NCBI RefSeq assembly: GCF_013409255.1
Contig: NZ_JACCAS010000001.1
Coordinates: 3,224,001-3,288,000 of the forward strand
Source of the DNA: Paraburkholderia bryophila
Lineage (GTDB): Bacteria > Pseudomonadota > Gammaproteobacteria > Burkholderiales > Burkholderiaceae
Direction of reading: 5' to 3'
DNA: 64,000 nucleotides
In this document: in pieces, positions 47,113-56,592 of the stretch
How the letters are laid out: every line of letters begins with the position of its first letter
How positions within the stretch are numbered: position 1 is the first letter of the stretch
The notes under the pieces: generated by a model
Databases searched by the model: none
The model's input: only the letters and a program-made list of their open reading frames with translations
Told to the model about the DNA's origin: nothing
Position numbers and translations under genes: made by a program

Positions 47113-48237
47113 CTACTGCCCCAGCAGACTCTTCAGCGCATTCCCCAAACCTTTCACGGTTTCCCCGGCACCTTTCGCCACGCCCTCGACGCTCACCCCC
47201 AGCGTCTTCGCAAAGTCCGCGCCGATCCGCTTGACGATGCCTTCCCGCACCGAGAACTTCGGATCGCGCAAATTTCCGTCCAATACGAAATGCAGCGTGA
47301 TGTCGCCGTTGTGCGCTTTGAGCGCGGCAATGGCGACCTTGGTTGGAATCGACATGAAGGTGTCGAGCGGGTCGCCGTTGTCGGCGAGTTGCAGGTTGTG
47401 GACCGTCACCGTGCCGGGCGCATGCAACTGATAGTTGCGCACCGTCGACTCCACCGTCAGATCGACCGTACCGCCCGTGACTTGTGCTTTAGCACCTGCT
47501 TTTTTCAGCAGATAGGGATCGAGCATCGTGACATCGACACCGCGTAGCGCGCTGGTGGTCTGCGAATCCTTGCTGGCGATCTTGATCCAGCCGTTAAACG
47601 ACACGGTGCCGGTATGCGCCGGCCCTTTGATCGAGCCGGTGAGGTTCACGTTGGTCGGCTCGCTGAGCGCGGGCAGATGCAAATGGTCGACGGTTGCGTT
47701 GGCGTTGCTGACCGTCACTTTGAAGGCCGGCGGCCCGACCGTCATGTCGTAGAAGTGGAAGTTGCCCTGTTCGAAGCTGATGTGATCGATCAGCTTTTCG
47801 CGCGGTGTCGCGGGCGCGGCCGCACCGCTGGCCTGATCGTCCGCCTGGTTTATCGATTGCCGCAGATTCGGCAGCAGACCGATCGTGCCGTCTTTCGCGC
47901 GCAGCACGGCTATGTCGAAACCGCGCACCACCACGCTGCGCAAATGCATGCGCCGCGCGATCAGATCGCGAATGTCCGGTGTGAGCGTGATTTCGTCCGC
48001 TCGGAGCGGGTCGCCGGCGGGCCAGCCGGGCGGTGCCTTGAGGACGACGTTGGTCAGATGAACCGAGGTGAGGCCGACGTCGATACTGTCGGCGCTACCT
48101 AAAGGGCCAAGCGCCGCGACCACTCGCGCCTTCACTTCGCGCTGCGCGAATTGCAACGCGCCGATCGCGACGACGATCAGCACCAGCAGCACGCCGCCCA
48201 CGGCAACGATCCAGCGCTTGCCCTTCGACATTGCCAT
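47113..48237 (-). CDS. AsmA-like/DUF748 family protein, membrane-anchored
   Basis: 374 aa. N-terminal span (residues about 6-27, WIVAVGGVLLVLIVVAIGA) and a long periplasmic beta-rich region with repeated motifs of the AsmA/TamB type (SIDVGLTSVHLTNVVL; VRNYQLHAPGTVTVHNLQL). Such proteins form hydrophobic channels for phospholipid between membranes; the role of this one is inferred from fold only. ATG 48237 follows GAGGAGG; a longer frame to 48405 reads through low-complexity basic sequence and is rejected. Confidence 0.8.
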   Translation of the reverse strand: MAMSKGKRWIVAVGGVLLVLIVVAIGALQFAQREVKARVVAALGPLGSADSIDVGLTSVHLTNVVLKAPPGWPAGDPLRADEITLTPDIRDLIARRMHLRSVVVRGFDIAVLRAKDGTIGLLPNLRQSINQADDQASGAAAPATPREKLIDHISFEQGNFHFYDMTVGPPAFKVTVSNANATVDHLHLPALSEPTNVNLTGSIKGPAHTGTVSFNGWIKIASKDSQTTSALRGVDVTMLDPYLLKKAGAKAQVTGGTVDLTVESTVRNYQLHAPGTVTVHNLQLADNGDPLDTFMSIPTKVAIAALKAHNGDITLHFVLDGNLRDPKFSVREGIVKRIGADFAKTLGVSVEGVAKGAGETVKGLGNALKSLLGQ

Positions 48238-48414
48238 GCTAATTGCCTCCTCGTCACCGCGCTGCGCGGTGTGGCTATGGCCGGCTTTTGAACGCGTTGG
48301 CCTCGCGCTGCTGGTGGCACGCAATGCGTGTGCCTTGCGGCCCCGTGCTCGACAAAACAAGAGGATCAACCAGGCGGACCGTCTGCTCAACGAACCGCCC
48401 GCCAACCCAACGCC

Positions 48415-50079
48415 TTATCGTGCGATCGGCTTGTAACGCAGACGCCTCGGTCGAGCGGCTTCTTCGCCGAGACGCGCGCGCTTGTCCGCTTCGTATTCCT
48501 GGTAGTTACCGTCGAAGAACGTGATTTGCGAATCGCCTTCGAACGCGAGAATGTGCGTCGCGATCCGGTCGAGGAACCAGCGATCGTGCGAGATCACCAT
48601 TACCGAGCCCGCGAACTCGAGCAACGCGTCTTCCAGCGCGCGCAGCGTTTCGACGTCCAGGTCGTTCGACGGCTCGTCCAGCAGCAGCACGTTGCCGCCC
48701 GCGATCAGCGTCTTGGCCAGATGCAGACGACCGCGCTCACCGCCCGACAGGTTGCCGACCAGCTTCTGCTGGTCGCCGCCCTTAAAGTTGAAGCGGCCGA
48801 TATAAGCACGCGACGGCGTTTCGTACTTGCCCACCGTCAGCACGTCCGCACCGCCGGCGATTTCGTCGAACACGGTCTTCGAGCCGTCCAGCGCGTCGCG
48901 GCTCTGGTCCACGTACGCCAGCTTGACGGTCGGGCCTTGCACGATCTCGCCCGAATCCGGCTGTTCGCGGCCGGTCAGCATGCGGAACAACGTCGACTTG
49001 CCGGCGCCGTTCGGGCCGATGATGCCGACAATCGCGCCCGCCGGAATCTTGAAGCTGACGTTATCGAGCAGCAGACGGTCGCCGTACGACTTGCTGACGC
49101 CCTTGAACTCGATCACTTCATTGCCGAGGCGATCGCCGACCGGGATGAAGATTTCCGAGGTTTCATTGCGCTTCTGGTAGTCCTGGCTGTTCAGTTCCTC
49201 GAAGCGGGCGATACGCGCCTTCGACTTGGCCTGACGGCCCTTCGGGTTCTGACGGACCCACTCCAGTTCCTTCTTGATCGCCTTCTGGCGCGCCGATTCC
49301 GACGACTCTTCCTGCTTCAGGCGTTCTTCCTTCTGGTCGAGCCAACTGCTGTAGTTGCCCTTCCACGGAATGCCGTGACCGCGGTCGAGTTCGAGAATCC
49401 ACTCGGCGGCGTTATCCAGGAAGTAGCGGTCGTGGGTAACGGCGACCACGGTGCCCGGGAAGCGCGTCAGGAACTGTTCGAGCCAGTCGACCGATTCCGC
49501 GTCCAGGTGGTTGGTCGGCTCATCGAGCAGCAGCATGTCCGGCTTTTCGAGCAGCAGCTTGCACAGTGCGACGCGGCGCTTTTCACCGCCCGACAGATGC
49601 TCGATTTTGGCGTCCCACGCCGGCAGCCGCAGTGCGTCGGCGGCGATTTCGATCTGCTGTTCCGCGTTGCCGTCTGACGTGGCGAGGATCGCTTCGTACT
49701 TGGCCTGTTCGGCGGCGAGCGCGTCGAAGTCGGCGTCTTCTTCCGCGTAGGCCGCGTAGATTTCGTCGAGCTTCTTCTGCGCGTTGAACACGTCGCCGAG
49801 GCCTTCCTCGACGGCTTCACGCACCGTCTTGTTCGGGTCCAGTTGCGGTTCCTGCGGCAGATAGCCGATGTTCAGGTTCGGCATGGGCGTGGCTTCGCCC
49901 TCGATGTCCTTATCCACACCGGCCATGATGCGGATCAGCGTCGACTTGCCCGAGCCGTTCAGGCCGAGCAGGCCGATCTTCGCGCCGGGGAAAAACGACA
50001 GCGAGATGTCCTTCAGGATTTGACGCTTGGGCGGCACGATCTTGCCGACCCGGTTCATGGTGAAGACGTATTGGGCCAT
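48415..50079 (-). CDS. ettA: Energy-dependent translational throttle protein EttA (ABC-F)
   Basis: 554 aa, twin ATP-binding cassettes with no membrane domain. Walker A GLNGSGKST at 39-47 and GPNGAGKST in the second half; signatures LSGGEKRRV and LSGGERGRL. EttA binds the ribosomal E site and gates the first elongation step according to ADP/ATP. MAQYVFTMNRVGK is the usual N-terminus, so the ATG at 50079 is used although the frame stays open to 50433. Expected length for EttA is about 555. Confidence 0.96.
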   Translation of the reverse strand: MAQYVFTMNRVGKIVPPKRQILKDISLSFFPGAKIGLLGLNGSGKSTLIRIMAGVDKDIEGEATPMPNLNIGYLPQEPQLDPNKTVREAVEEGLGDVFNAQKKLDEIYAAYAEEDADFDALAAEQAKYEAILATSDGNAEQQIEIAADALRLPAWDAKIEHLSGGEKRRVALCKLLLEKPDMLLLDEPTNHLDAESVDWLEQFLTRFPGTVVAVTHDRYFLDNAAEWILELDRGHGIPWKGNYSSWLDQKEERLKQEESSESARQKAIKKELEWVRQNPKGRQAKSKARIARFEELNSQDYQKRNETSEIFIPVGDRLGNEVIEFKGVSKSYGDRLLLDNVSFKIPAGAIVGIIGPNGAGKSTLFRMLTGREQPDSGEIVQGPTVKLAYVDQSRDALDGSKTVFDEIAGGADVLTVGKYETPSRAYIGRFNFKGGDQQKLVGNLSGGERGRLHLAKTLIAGGNVLLLDEPSNDLDVETLRALEDALLEFAGSVMVISHDRWFLDRIATHILAFEGDSQITFFDGNYQEYEADKRARLGEEAARPRRLRYKPIAR

Positions 50080-50311
50080 TTGTTCGCAATTGACGTTGAC
50101 GACGCCGGCCGCAGAGGGGCGGGCGGTCGTGGGGTGGATGGGTAATCGGTGTTGTGGCCGGGCAGAGCGCCCGGCGCCGGCCGGCGCGGCATCGAACGCG
50201 ATGTCAACGCGCGACGCCCCGTGCACGGGCGGGTTCTTCAGGTGGCATTGTACTTCGGCGGATGGGCGGGACGGCAGGGGCTGTCCGTTCGGCCAGGGTC
50301 GCTTCGGACGC

Positions 50312-50445
50312 TTAGAGCCAGTCGGCCACGCCGCCGTGCCGCGAACAGGTGCCGCTGCGATGCCGGCTGAAACTGTAGGTGCCGTCGCGGCAACGTACGC
50401 TCGCGCCTTCGGGCACGACCGTGCTTGCAGCAAACCGAGGTTTGC
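50312..50445 (-). pseudogene. Truncated DUF3761 gene remnant
   Basis: The minus strand between ugpC and ettA encodes SVRCRDGTYSFSRHRSGTC followed by SRHGGVADWL and a TAA at 50312. This is the characteristic Cys- and His-containing C-terminal unit of DUF3761 proteins, which are normally small and exported. Here the frame upstream runs straight into the ugpC 3' end and offers no signal peptide or good start; only a weak GTG precedes the motif. I read it as the 3' remnant of a lost gene, or less likely a signal-less mini-protein. Confidence 0.6.
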
Positions 50446-51534
50446 TCAGTTCGCGCGCCGTCCCGTCGCCGGATCGAAGAAATGCAGATGCTGCGCGGGC
50501 AGCGCCACTTGCAGCGCTTCGCCCGCCCCGGGCCGATGCGCATGCGGCAAGCGCACCGTGACATCGTGCTTGCCCCAGCGGCCGTGCGCGAGATTGTCCG
50601 CGCCGAGCAGTTCGCAGGAATCGACCGTGAGCGTGGCGTGCGCGGCATTCGCGGCGCCCGGCGTCATGTGCTCCGGCCGGATGCCCAGCGTCCATTCGCG
50701 TCCCGCCGCGACTTCGCGGCCGATCGACGGCACGTCCGTCAGCGGCAGCGTCGAGCCATTGCCGGCCACTTCGAAACTTGAGCCGTCGTCCGACACCCGG
50801 CCGTCGAGCAGATTCATCCCCGGCGAACCGATAAAGCTCGCGACGAACACCGTGGCCGGCCGCTCGTAGACTTCGGTCGGCGCGCCGATCTGTTCGGCGT
50901 GGCCCTTGTTCATCACGATCACGCGTTGCGCCAGCGTCATCGCTTCGATCTGATCGTGCGTCACGTACAGGCTTGTCGTGGCGAGGCGCGCATGCAGCCG
51001 CTGGATTTCGAGCCGCATCTGCACGCGCAAACGCGCGTCGAGGTTCGACAGCGGTTCGTCGAACAGAAACACCGCGGGTTCGCGCACGATCGCGCGGCCC
51101 ATCGCCACCCGTTGACGCTGGCCGCCCGACAGTTCGCGCGGCTTGCGTTGCAGCAAGGGTTCGAGTTCGAGAATCTGCGCGGCGGCCTGCACGCGCTTCG
51201 CGATCTGCGCCCGCTCGACACCCGCGATCTTCAGCGCGTAGCCCATGTTTTCGGCCACGCTCATATGCGGGTACAGCGCGTAGTTCTGGAACACCATCGC
51301 GATGTTGCGGTCTTTCGGCTCCAGTTTGTTGACCACCTTGCCGGCGATCGAAATGCTGCCGTCGGAGATGCCTTCCAGTCCCGCGACCATCCGCAGCAAG
51401 GTGGATTTGCCGCAGCCGGACGGGCCGACCATCACGACGAATTCGCCGTCGGCGACGTCCACGTCGATGCCGTGCAGCACGAACTGTTTGCCGTCGTAGG
51501 TTTTTTTAACGCCTTGCAGAGTCAGTGCAGCCAT
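50446..51534 (-). CDS. ugpC: Glycerol-3-phosphate ABC importer, ATPase UgpC
   Basis: 362 aa ATPase of the Ugp importer for sn-glycerol-3-phosphate and glycerophosphodiesters. Walker A GPSGCGKST at 37-45, signature LSGGQRQRVAMGRA, Walker B FLFDEPLSNLD, then the MalK/UgpC-type regulatory OB domain (MNLLDGRV, TLGIRPEHM). Last gene of ugpBAEC, 82 bases after ugpE. Confidence 0.95.
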   Translation of the reverse strand: MAALTLQGVKKTYDGKQFVLHGIDVDVADGEFVVMVGPSGCGKSTLLRMVAGLEGISDGSISIAGKVVNKLEPKDRNIAMVFQNYALYPHMSVAENMGYALKIAGVERAQIAKRVQAAAQILELEPLLQRKPRELSGGQRQRVAMGRAIVREPAVFLFDEPLSNLDARLRVQMRLEIQRLHARLATTSLYVTHDQIEAMTLAQRVIVMNKGHAEQIGAPTEVYERPATVFVASFIGSPGMNLLDGRVSDDGSSFEVAGNGSTLPLTDVPSIGREVAAGREWTLGIRPEHMTPGAANAAHATLTVDSCELLGADNLAHGRWGKHDVTVRLPHAHRPGAGEALQVALPAQHLHFFDPATGRRAN

Positions 51535-51616
51535 GCCGTTTTAACCTTTCGTTGCTTGCCGCGTCGCGCGCGGCGTTGTTCGGTGTTGTCAGTTTCGATG
51601 CTCGGAGCAGCGCGAA

Positions 51617-52462
51617 TTACTTCTCCGTATCCACGAGCCCGCGCACGAACCAGCGTTGCATCGTCAGCACGACCGCGAGCGGCGGCAGGATCGCGAGCAG
51701 CGTCGCGGTCATCACGAGATGCCATTCGGTCGCGGTGTCGCCGGACGCGATCATGCTCTTGATGCCGACCACCGCCGTCGTCAGCGATTGCTGGCTGGAG
51801 ATCAGGATCGGCCACAGATACTGATTCCAGCCGTAAATGAAGGTGATCACGAAGAGCGCCGCCATGTTCGTCTTCGACAGCGGCAGGACCACGTCCCAGA
51901 AGAAGCGCATGGCGCCCGCGCCGTCGATGCGCGCCGCTTCCATCAACTCGTCCGGCAGCGTCATGAAAAACTGGCGGAACAGGAACGTCGCGGTGGCCGA
52001 CGCGATCAGCGGCAGCGTCAAGCCGCTATACGTGTTGCCCAGATGCATCGACGTGACGACCTGCACGGTCGGGAAGATCCGCACCTCGACCGGCAGCATC
52101 AGCGTGATGAAGATCAGCCAGAACGCGAGATTGCGAAACGGAAAGCGGAAGAACACGATCGCGTACGCGGAGATCATCGACACGGAAATCTTGCCGATCG
52201 CAATCACCAGCGCCATGACGAGGCTGTTCAGCAGCATGCGGCCGAACGGTGCGGCCGCATTGCCGCTGCCGTGCGACCAGACGGTCGCGATGTTCTCGAA
52301 CAGATGCGTGCTCGGGATCAGCGAGAGCGGCACGCTGAACACTTCGTGTTCGCTCATGGTCGCCGCGCAGAACGCGATGTACACGGGAAACACCACCAGC
52401 ACGACGCCCACGAGCAGCACCGCATGGCAGAAGAGGTCGAAACCGCGGCGGTTCTCGATCAT
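51617..52462 (-). CDS. ugpE: Glycerol-3-phosphate ABC importer, permease UgpE
   Basis: 281 aa inner-membrane permease, six spans. The EAA loop reads [24 protein letters not shown] and couples to UgpC. Its start overlaps the ugpA stop by four bases. Length is that of E. coli UgpE. Confidence 0.95.
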   Translation of the reverse strand: MIENRRGFDLFCHAVLLVGVVLVVFPVYIAFCAATMSEHEVFSVPLSLIPSTHLFENIATVWSHGSGNAAAPFGRMLLNSLVMALVIAIGKISVSMISAYAIVFFRFPFRNLAFWLIFITLMLPVEVRIFPTVQVVTSMHLGNTYSGLTLPLIASATATFLFRQFFMTLPDELMEAARIDGAGAMRFFWDVVLPLSKTNMAALFVITFIYGWNQYLWPILISSQQSLTTAVVGIKSMIASGDTATEWHLVMTATLLAILPPLAVVLTMQRWFVRGLVDTEK

Positions 52463-53343
52463 GAGTATTGAACCTTGCGTTCGATAAAGCGGAATTGCAC
52501 GACCGTCAGCGCGACGACGATCACCATCAGAATCACTGATTGCGCGCCGGAACTGCCGATGTCGAGTCCCTGGAAGCCTTCGGCGAAGATCTTGTAGATC
52601 AGCGTGCGGGTAGCTTGCGCGGGGCCGCCGCCGGTGGCCGCATCGATCACCGGGAAGGTGTCGAAGAACGCGTAGGTGATGTTGATCACCAGCAGGAAGA
52701 AGCTGGTCGGCGACAGCAGCGGCAGCGCAATGCCGAAGAAGCGCCGCACCGGACCGGCGCCGTCGATCGCCGCCGCTTCGATCAGCGAACGCGGAATCGC
52801 CTGCAGGCCGGCGTAGAAGAACAGGAAGTTATAACTGACCTGCTGCCAGACGGAAGCCAGCACGACCAGAAACATGGCCTGGCCTGCGTTCAACGCGTGA
52901 TTCCAGACAATGCCGTATTTAGCGAGCGCGTAAGTGACGAGGCCGATGCTCGGATTGAACAGGAACGACCACAGCACGGCGGCGATCGCGGGCGCGACCG
53001 CATACGGCCAGATCAGCAGCGTTCGATAGACTTTCGCGCCACGCACCACGCGATCCGCGCAGACCGCCAGCAGCAGCGAGATCACGAGCCCCGACACGGT
53101 GACGAGCGCGCAAAAAATCAGCGTCGTATAGAACGACGACAGGTAAAGCGGATCGGCGAACAGTTGCTTGAAGTTCGCGAGCCCGACGAATTCGCTCGAG
53201 GTGCCGAACGCGTCCTGACTCTGCGTGGACTGCCACAGCGCCTCGCCGGCCGGCCACAAAAAGAACAGCAGCGTGATCGCGAGTTGCGGCGCGACGAGCA
53301 GATAGGGCAGCAGGCTGGTGCCGAAGCTGGAGCGCTTTTCCAT
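52459..53343 (-). CDS. ugpA: Glycerol-3-phosphate ABC importer, permease UgpA
   Basis: 294 aa permease with six spans. EAA loop [24 protein letters not shown] is the ATPase contact. Separated from ugpB by 100 bases that contain a perfect 13-bp hairpin, a common feature between binding-protein and permease genes. Confidence 0.95.
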   Translation of the reverse strand: MEKRSSFGTSLLPYLLVAPQLAITLLFFLWPAGEALWQSTQSQDAFGTSSEFVGLANFKQLFADPLYLSSFYTTLIFCALVTVSGLVISLLLAVCADRVVRGAKVYRTLLIWPYAVAPAIAAVLWSFLFNPSIGLVTYALAKYGIVWNHALNAGQAMFLVVLASVWQQVSYNFLFFYAGLQAIPRSLIEAAAIDGAGPVRRFFGIALPLLSPTSFFLLVINITYAFFDTFPVIDAATGGGPAQATRTLIYKIFAEGFQGLDIGSSGAQSVILMVIVVALTVVQFRFIERKVQYS

Positions 53344-53373
53344 CGAATCTTCCCAAGGTTCCGCGGTGACTGC

Positions 53374-53401
53374 GGGTTCCGGTGCGGTCGCACCGGAACC
53401 C
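53374..53401 (-). other. Perfect 13-bp hairpin between ugpB and ugpA
   Basis: GGGTTCCGGTGCG (53374-53386), two bases, then its exact reverse complement CGCACCGGAACCC (53389-53401). No T-run follows on the minus strand. Likely stabilises ugpB mRNA or partly attenuates transcription, so that binding protein exceeds permease. Confidence 0.75.
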
Positions 53402-53443
53402 GACTCGCGCGTGCTATGTGGCGAGCGCGAGCCCGTTGCTCAC

Positions 53444-54769
53444 TTAGTTGCCGGCTTTCTCGAAGCGGCGCAGCAGGTCATCGCCACGCGACACGGACGA
53501 ATCGAGCGCCTGTTGCGGCGTCTTCTTGTCAGCCCAGACCTGTTCGAGTTCTTCGTCGATCACGGTGCGGATCTGCGGCATGTTGCCCAGACGCAGGCCC
53601 TTCGTGTACGGCAGCGGCGGCTTGTTGAGCATCTGCTTGATCGCGGTGTCGCTGCCCGGGTTCTTCTCGTAGAAGCCTTGCTTCTGCGTCAACTGATACG
53701 CGGCGGTGGTCACCGGCAGGTAGCCGGTATCCTGGTGCCACTTCGCGGCAACCGGCGCCGACGACAGATACGCGAGGAACTTCGCCACGCCCTTGTAGGT
53801 TGCCGGATCCTTGCCCGACAACACCCACAGGCTCGCTCCGCCGATGATCGCATTCTGCGGCGCGCCCTTCACGCTCGCGTCGTACGGCATCATGCCGGTG
53901 CCGAAATTGAACTTCGCGTACTTCTTGATGGTGGCGAGCGACCCCGACGAATTCGTGATGATCCCGCAGTCGCCGCTATAGAACTTCGACACCGGTTCGT
54001 CCTTGCGGCCGACATAGGTGAAGGTGCCTTCCTTCTGCATGTTCTGCAGGAACTGGATGTGCGCGACCTGCAGCGGCTTGTTGAATTCGAGCTGCGCATC
54101 CGCGCCGTCGAAGCCGTTGTTCTTCGTCGCGAACGGCGCGCCATGCCACGCGCTGTAGTTTTCGAGTTGAATCCAGCTCTGCCAGCCCGACGAGTAACCG
54201 CACGCCATGCCCGACGCTTTCAGCTTCTGCGCGTCGGTTTGCAGTTCGGCCCAGGTTTTCGGCGGCTGGTTCGGATCGAGGCCCGCTTTCTTGAAGGCGT
54301 CTTTGTTGTAGTACAACACTGGCGTCGAGCTGTTGAACGGCATCGAGATCAGCTCGCCGGTCTTCGCGTCGCTGTAATAGCTGGCGATGGTCGGCACGAA
54401 GGCCTTCACGTCGAGCGGCACGCCGGCCTGCTTGAACACGTCCGAGACCGGGATCACGGCCTTCTTGGCCTGCATCATCGTGGCGGTACCGACTTCGTAG
54501 ACCTGCAGGATCGCGGGCGCACTGCCGGCGCGATACGCGGCGATGCCGGCGGCGAGCGTCTGGTCGTAGGAGCCCTTGTACACCGGCACGATCTTGTAGT
54601 CGCTTTGCGACGCGTTGAATGCGTTGGCGATATCGTTCAGACGTTCGCCCAATGCGGCTTCCATGCCGTGCCAGAACTGGATTTCAGTCGCGGCCTGGGC
54701 CGCCTGGCTGACGCCGACGCTCAACACGGCGGCTACGGAAAGCGTACGGAACAGCGGCTTGAAACTCAT
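53444..54769 (-). CDS. ugpB: Glycerol-3-phosphate-binding periplasmic protein UgpB
   Basis: 441 aa solute-binding protein. Signal peptide with cleavage after Ala26 ([12 protein letters not shown]); [15 protein letters not shown] and [16 protein letters not shown] are the family signature. ATG 54769 has GGAGAC upstream; the frame is open 18 codons more without similarity. First gene of the operon. Confidence 0.95.
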   Translation of the reverse strand: MSFKPLFRTLSVAAVLSVGVSQAAQAATEIQFWHGMEAALGERLNDIANAFNASQSDYKIVPVYKGSYDQTLAAGIAAYRAGSAPAILQVYEVGTATMMQAKKAVIPVSDVFKQAGVPLDVKAFVPTIASYYSDAKTGELISMPFNSSTPVLYYNKDAFKKAGLDPNQPPKTWAELQTDAQKLKASGMACGYSSGWQSWIQLENYSAWHGAPFATKNNGFDGADAQLEFNKPLQVAHIQFLQNMQKEGTFTYVGRKDEPVSKFYSGDCGIITNSSGSLATIKKYAKFNFGTGMMPYDASVKGAPQNAIIGGASLWVLSGKDPATYKGVAKFLAYLSSAPVAAKWHQDTGYLPVTTAAYQLTQKQGFYEKNPGSDTAIKQMLNKPPLPYTKGLRLGNMPQIRTVIDEELEQVWADKKTPQQALDSSVSRGDDLLRRFEKAGN

Positions 54770-55132
54770 CGATGTGTCTCCTGTCGACCAGCGTTGGCGC
54801 TTTAGCGCTGACTCTGGTCCCATGCAAGATCCTTGCGGATCGGATAGGGCGCGATTGCGAATCGCGCGATTCTAGTTGTGTTCGATGACAGTCCGGCGTC
54901 GGTGGCCGGCAGCGTGGCGCGCTTTTGGCGGGCGCCGACTGCGGCAATTTAACATCGGCTGTCACGAAACGGAAACATGAGCGTCTGAATGCCGCTTTGC
55001 GTGAAGTCAACGCGGAGTCACGGTCGCTGGACCTGGCCGCCGATGCGTTGGCATGATGGATGGCGAAATGGGAGCGTGCGTTGCGCGATGGGCGGCACGC
55101 ATGCGTCATGTGACTTTTAATCAGGATTCCAG
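54770..55132. other. Divergent control region between ugpB and the GDPD-like gene
   Basis: 363 bases, no gene. On the minus strand a -10 TAGAAT (54869-54874) lies near a CTGTCAT word (54885-54891, minus) that matches one half of a PhoB box; the second half is poor. An alternating repeat GCGCGATT-GCG-AATCGCGC (54849-54867) overlaps the palindrome GAATCGCGCGATTC (54859-54872), at the predicted 5' end of the ugp mRNA. Phosphate control is plausible but unproven. Confidence 0.5.
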
Positions 55133-56107
55133 ATGCTTGATTGGGTGCGGCGGGTGGTGGGTGGTTCGATCCTGGGTCTCATGTTGGCGGGATGTGCGTT
55201 TGCGCCGGGTACTGCTGGGAGCAGCGCGAAGCCCTTTACGACTTTGCCAAAAATCATCGCGCATCGCGGCGGCACCGGCGACGCGCCGGAAAATACGCTG
55301 GAGGCGATCCGGCTGTCGGTCGAGCATCGCGCCGACGTGATGTGGCTGTCGGTGCAGTTGAGCAAAGACGGCGTGCCGGTTCTGTATCGGCCGGCGGATC
55401 TGTCGGCGCTGACGGACGCGAAGGGGCCGGTGTCGGCTTACACCGCGGCTGAACTTGCGCGTGTGAACGCCGCTTGGAGCTTCCGTCAGGGCGACGCGTA
55501 TCCGTATCGCGCTCGTCCTGTCGGCGTGCCGACGCTGCGTGACGCATTGCACGCCGTGCCGCGAACCATGCCGGTGATCCTCGATATGAAGGCATTGCCT
55601 GCCGGCACGCAGACGCAAGCGGTGGCACGCGTGCTCGATGAGGAGCAGGCGTGGTCGCGGGTGTCGATCTATTCGACCGAAGCGGATTATCAACAGACTT
55701 TCGCGGCGTATCCGCAGGCAAAACTATTCGAATCGCGCGATGCAACGCGTGGGCGCCTGGTGCGCGTGCTGTTGAATGAAGGCTGCGTGGACGCGCCGGC
55801 CGACCATGCCATGAGCGCGTTCGAACTGCATCGCGCGTTGACCGTGGTGGAGAAGTTTACGTTGGGAGAGGGGCGGTCGGACGTGCAGGCTACCTTGTGG
55901 ACGCCGGCCACCGTCGCGTGTTTCCGGCAGAAGGCCGATGGTCGAATCGTCGCGATCGCGGTGAACGACGCGGATGATTATCGGACGGCCGCATGTCTCG
56001 GGATCGATGCGGTGTTGGCGGATTCGCCTTTGAAAATGGTGGGAGTGCGTGATGGCATGACGTTGCCGCTGCGCTGTGAGCAGGCTGGGGCGGCGGGCGG
56101 CCGTTAA
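55133..56107 (+). CDS. GDPD-fold lipoprotein lacking usual catalytic residues
   Basis: 324 aa. Lipoprotein signal with LMLAGC, lipidated Cys21. The glycerophosphodiester phosphodiesterase barrel is recognisable: IIAHRGGTGDAPENTLEAI with His44, Arg45 and Glu53. However the metal-binding ExD of the family is W71-L-S73 and the second catalytic His is Arg86 (LYRPADL), so standard Ca-dependent hydrolysis looks impossible. I recall similar proteins in Burkholderia, so this may be a conserved non-canonical subfamily. It is divergent from ugpBAEC, whose substrates are GDPD products, which suggests a role in binding glycerophosphodiesters. Confidence 0.8.
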   Translation: MLDWVRRVVGGSILGLMLAGCAFAPGTAGSSAKPFTTLPKIIAHRGGTGDAPENTLEAIRLSVEHRADVMWLSVQLSKDGVPVLYRPADLSALTDAKGPVSAYTAAELARVNAAWSFRQGDAYPYRARPVGVPTLRDALHAVPRTMPVILDMKALPAGTQTQAVARVLDEEQAWSRVSIYSTEADYQQTFAAYPQAKLFESRDATRGRLVRVLLNEGCVDAPADHAMSAFELHRALTVVEKFTLGEGRSDVQATLWTPATVACFRQKADGRIVAIAVNDADDYRTAACLGIDAVLADSPLKMVGVRDGMTLPLRCEQAGAAGGR

Positions 56108-56124
56108 GGCTTTGGGGCTCGTAG

Positions 56125-56475
56125 TCAGAGATCCGAATACTTCGTCGCCGTCCCCTTGGACTTCTCCACCGGATAACGTTCTTCATTCAGCGCCACTTTC
56201 TCCATGGCGGCTTCGACCAGATCGAAGCCCGCCGTGTGAGCGACCAGCATCAGGTAAATGAACACGTCCGCGCATTCATGCTCCAGATGCTTTTTGCGCT
56301 TCGGATCGAGCAACAACGCGTCCACTTCGGAATCGGTCTTCCATTGGATCGTCTCCAGCAACTCGCCGGCTTCGATGCTGGTCGACACGATCAGGTTGCG
56401 TAGCGTGTGAAACTGCTTCCAGTCGCGGGCCTCGCGGAACGCAAGCACCCGTTCGAGCAGATCGCTGGTGGTCAT
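56125..56475 (-). CDS. MazG-like nucleotide pyrophosphohydrolase (RS21-C6/dCTPase type)
   Basis: 116 aa all-alpha NTP pyrophosphatase. Metal motif EAGELLETIQWK and the second-helix HECADVFIYLMLVAH supply the four acidic ligands; relatives hydrolyse dCTP or modified dNTPs. GGAGAG supports the ATG at 56475. A terminator separates it from ychF upstream. Confidence 0.9.
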   Translation of the reverse strand: MTTSDLLERVLAFREARDWKQFHTLRNLIVSTSIEAGELLETIQWKTDSEVDALLLDPKRKKHLEHECADVFIYLMLVAHTAGFDLVEAAMEKVALNEERYPVEKSKGTATKYSDL

Positions 56476-56504
56476 GGTTGGACTCTCCGTTGCTGAAAAA
56501 GAAA

Positions 56505-56527
56505 AAAGCCCGCTATTAACGGGCTTT
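56505..56527 (-). terminator. Intrinsic terminator after ychF
   Basis: On the minus strand AAAGCCCG/CGGGCTTT with a seven-base loop, followed by TTTCTTTTT. It lies between ychF and the MazG-like gene. Confidence 0.88.
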
Positions 56528-56592
56528 GACGAACTTGCGCGGGCTTTAGCGAGGCGGTGAGATCGCGGTGGATCTGCCAGGCGTGCCGAACC

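Noticed and set aside
54885..54902. Full PhoB box in the ugp promoter
   Set aside because: Only one CTGTCAT half matches; the second half eleven bases away does not. Recorded as a half-site only.
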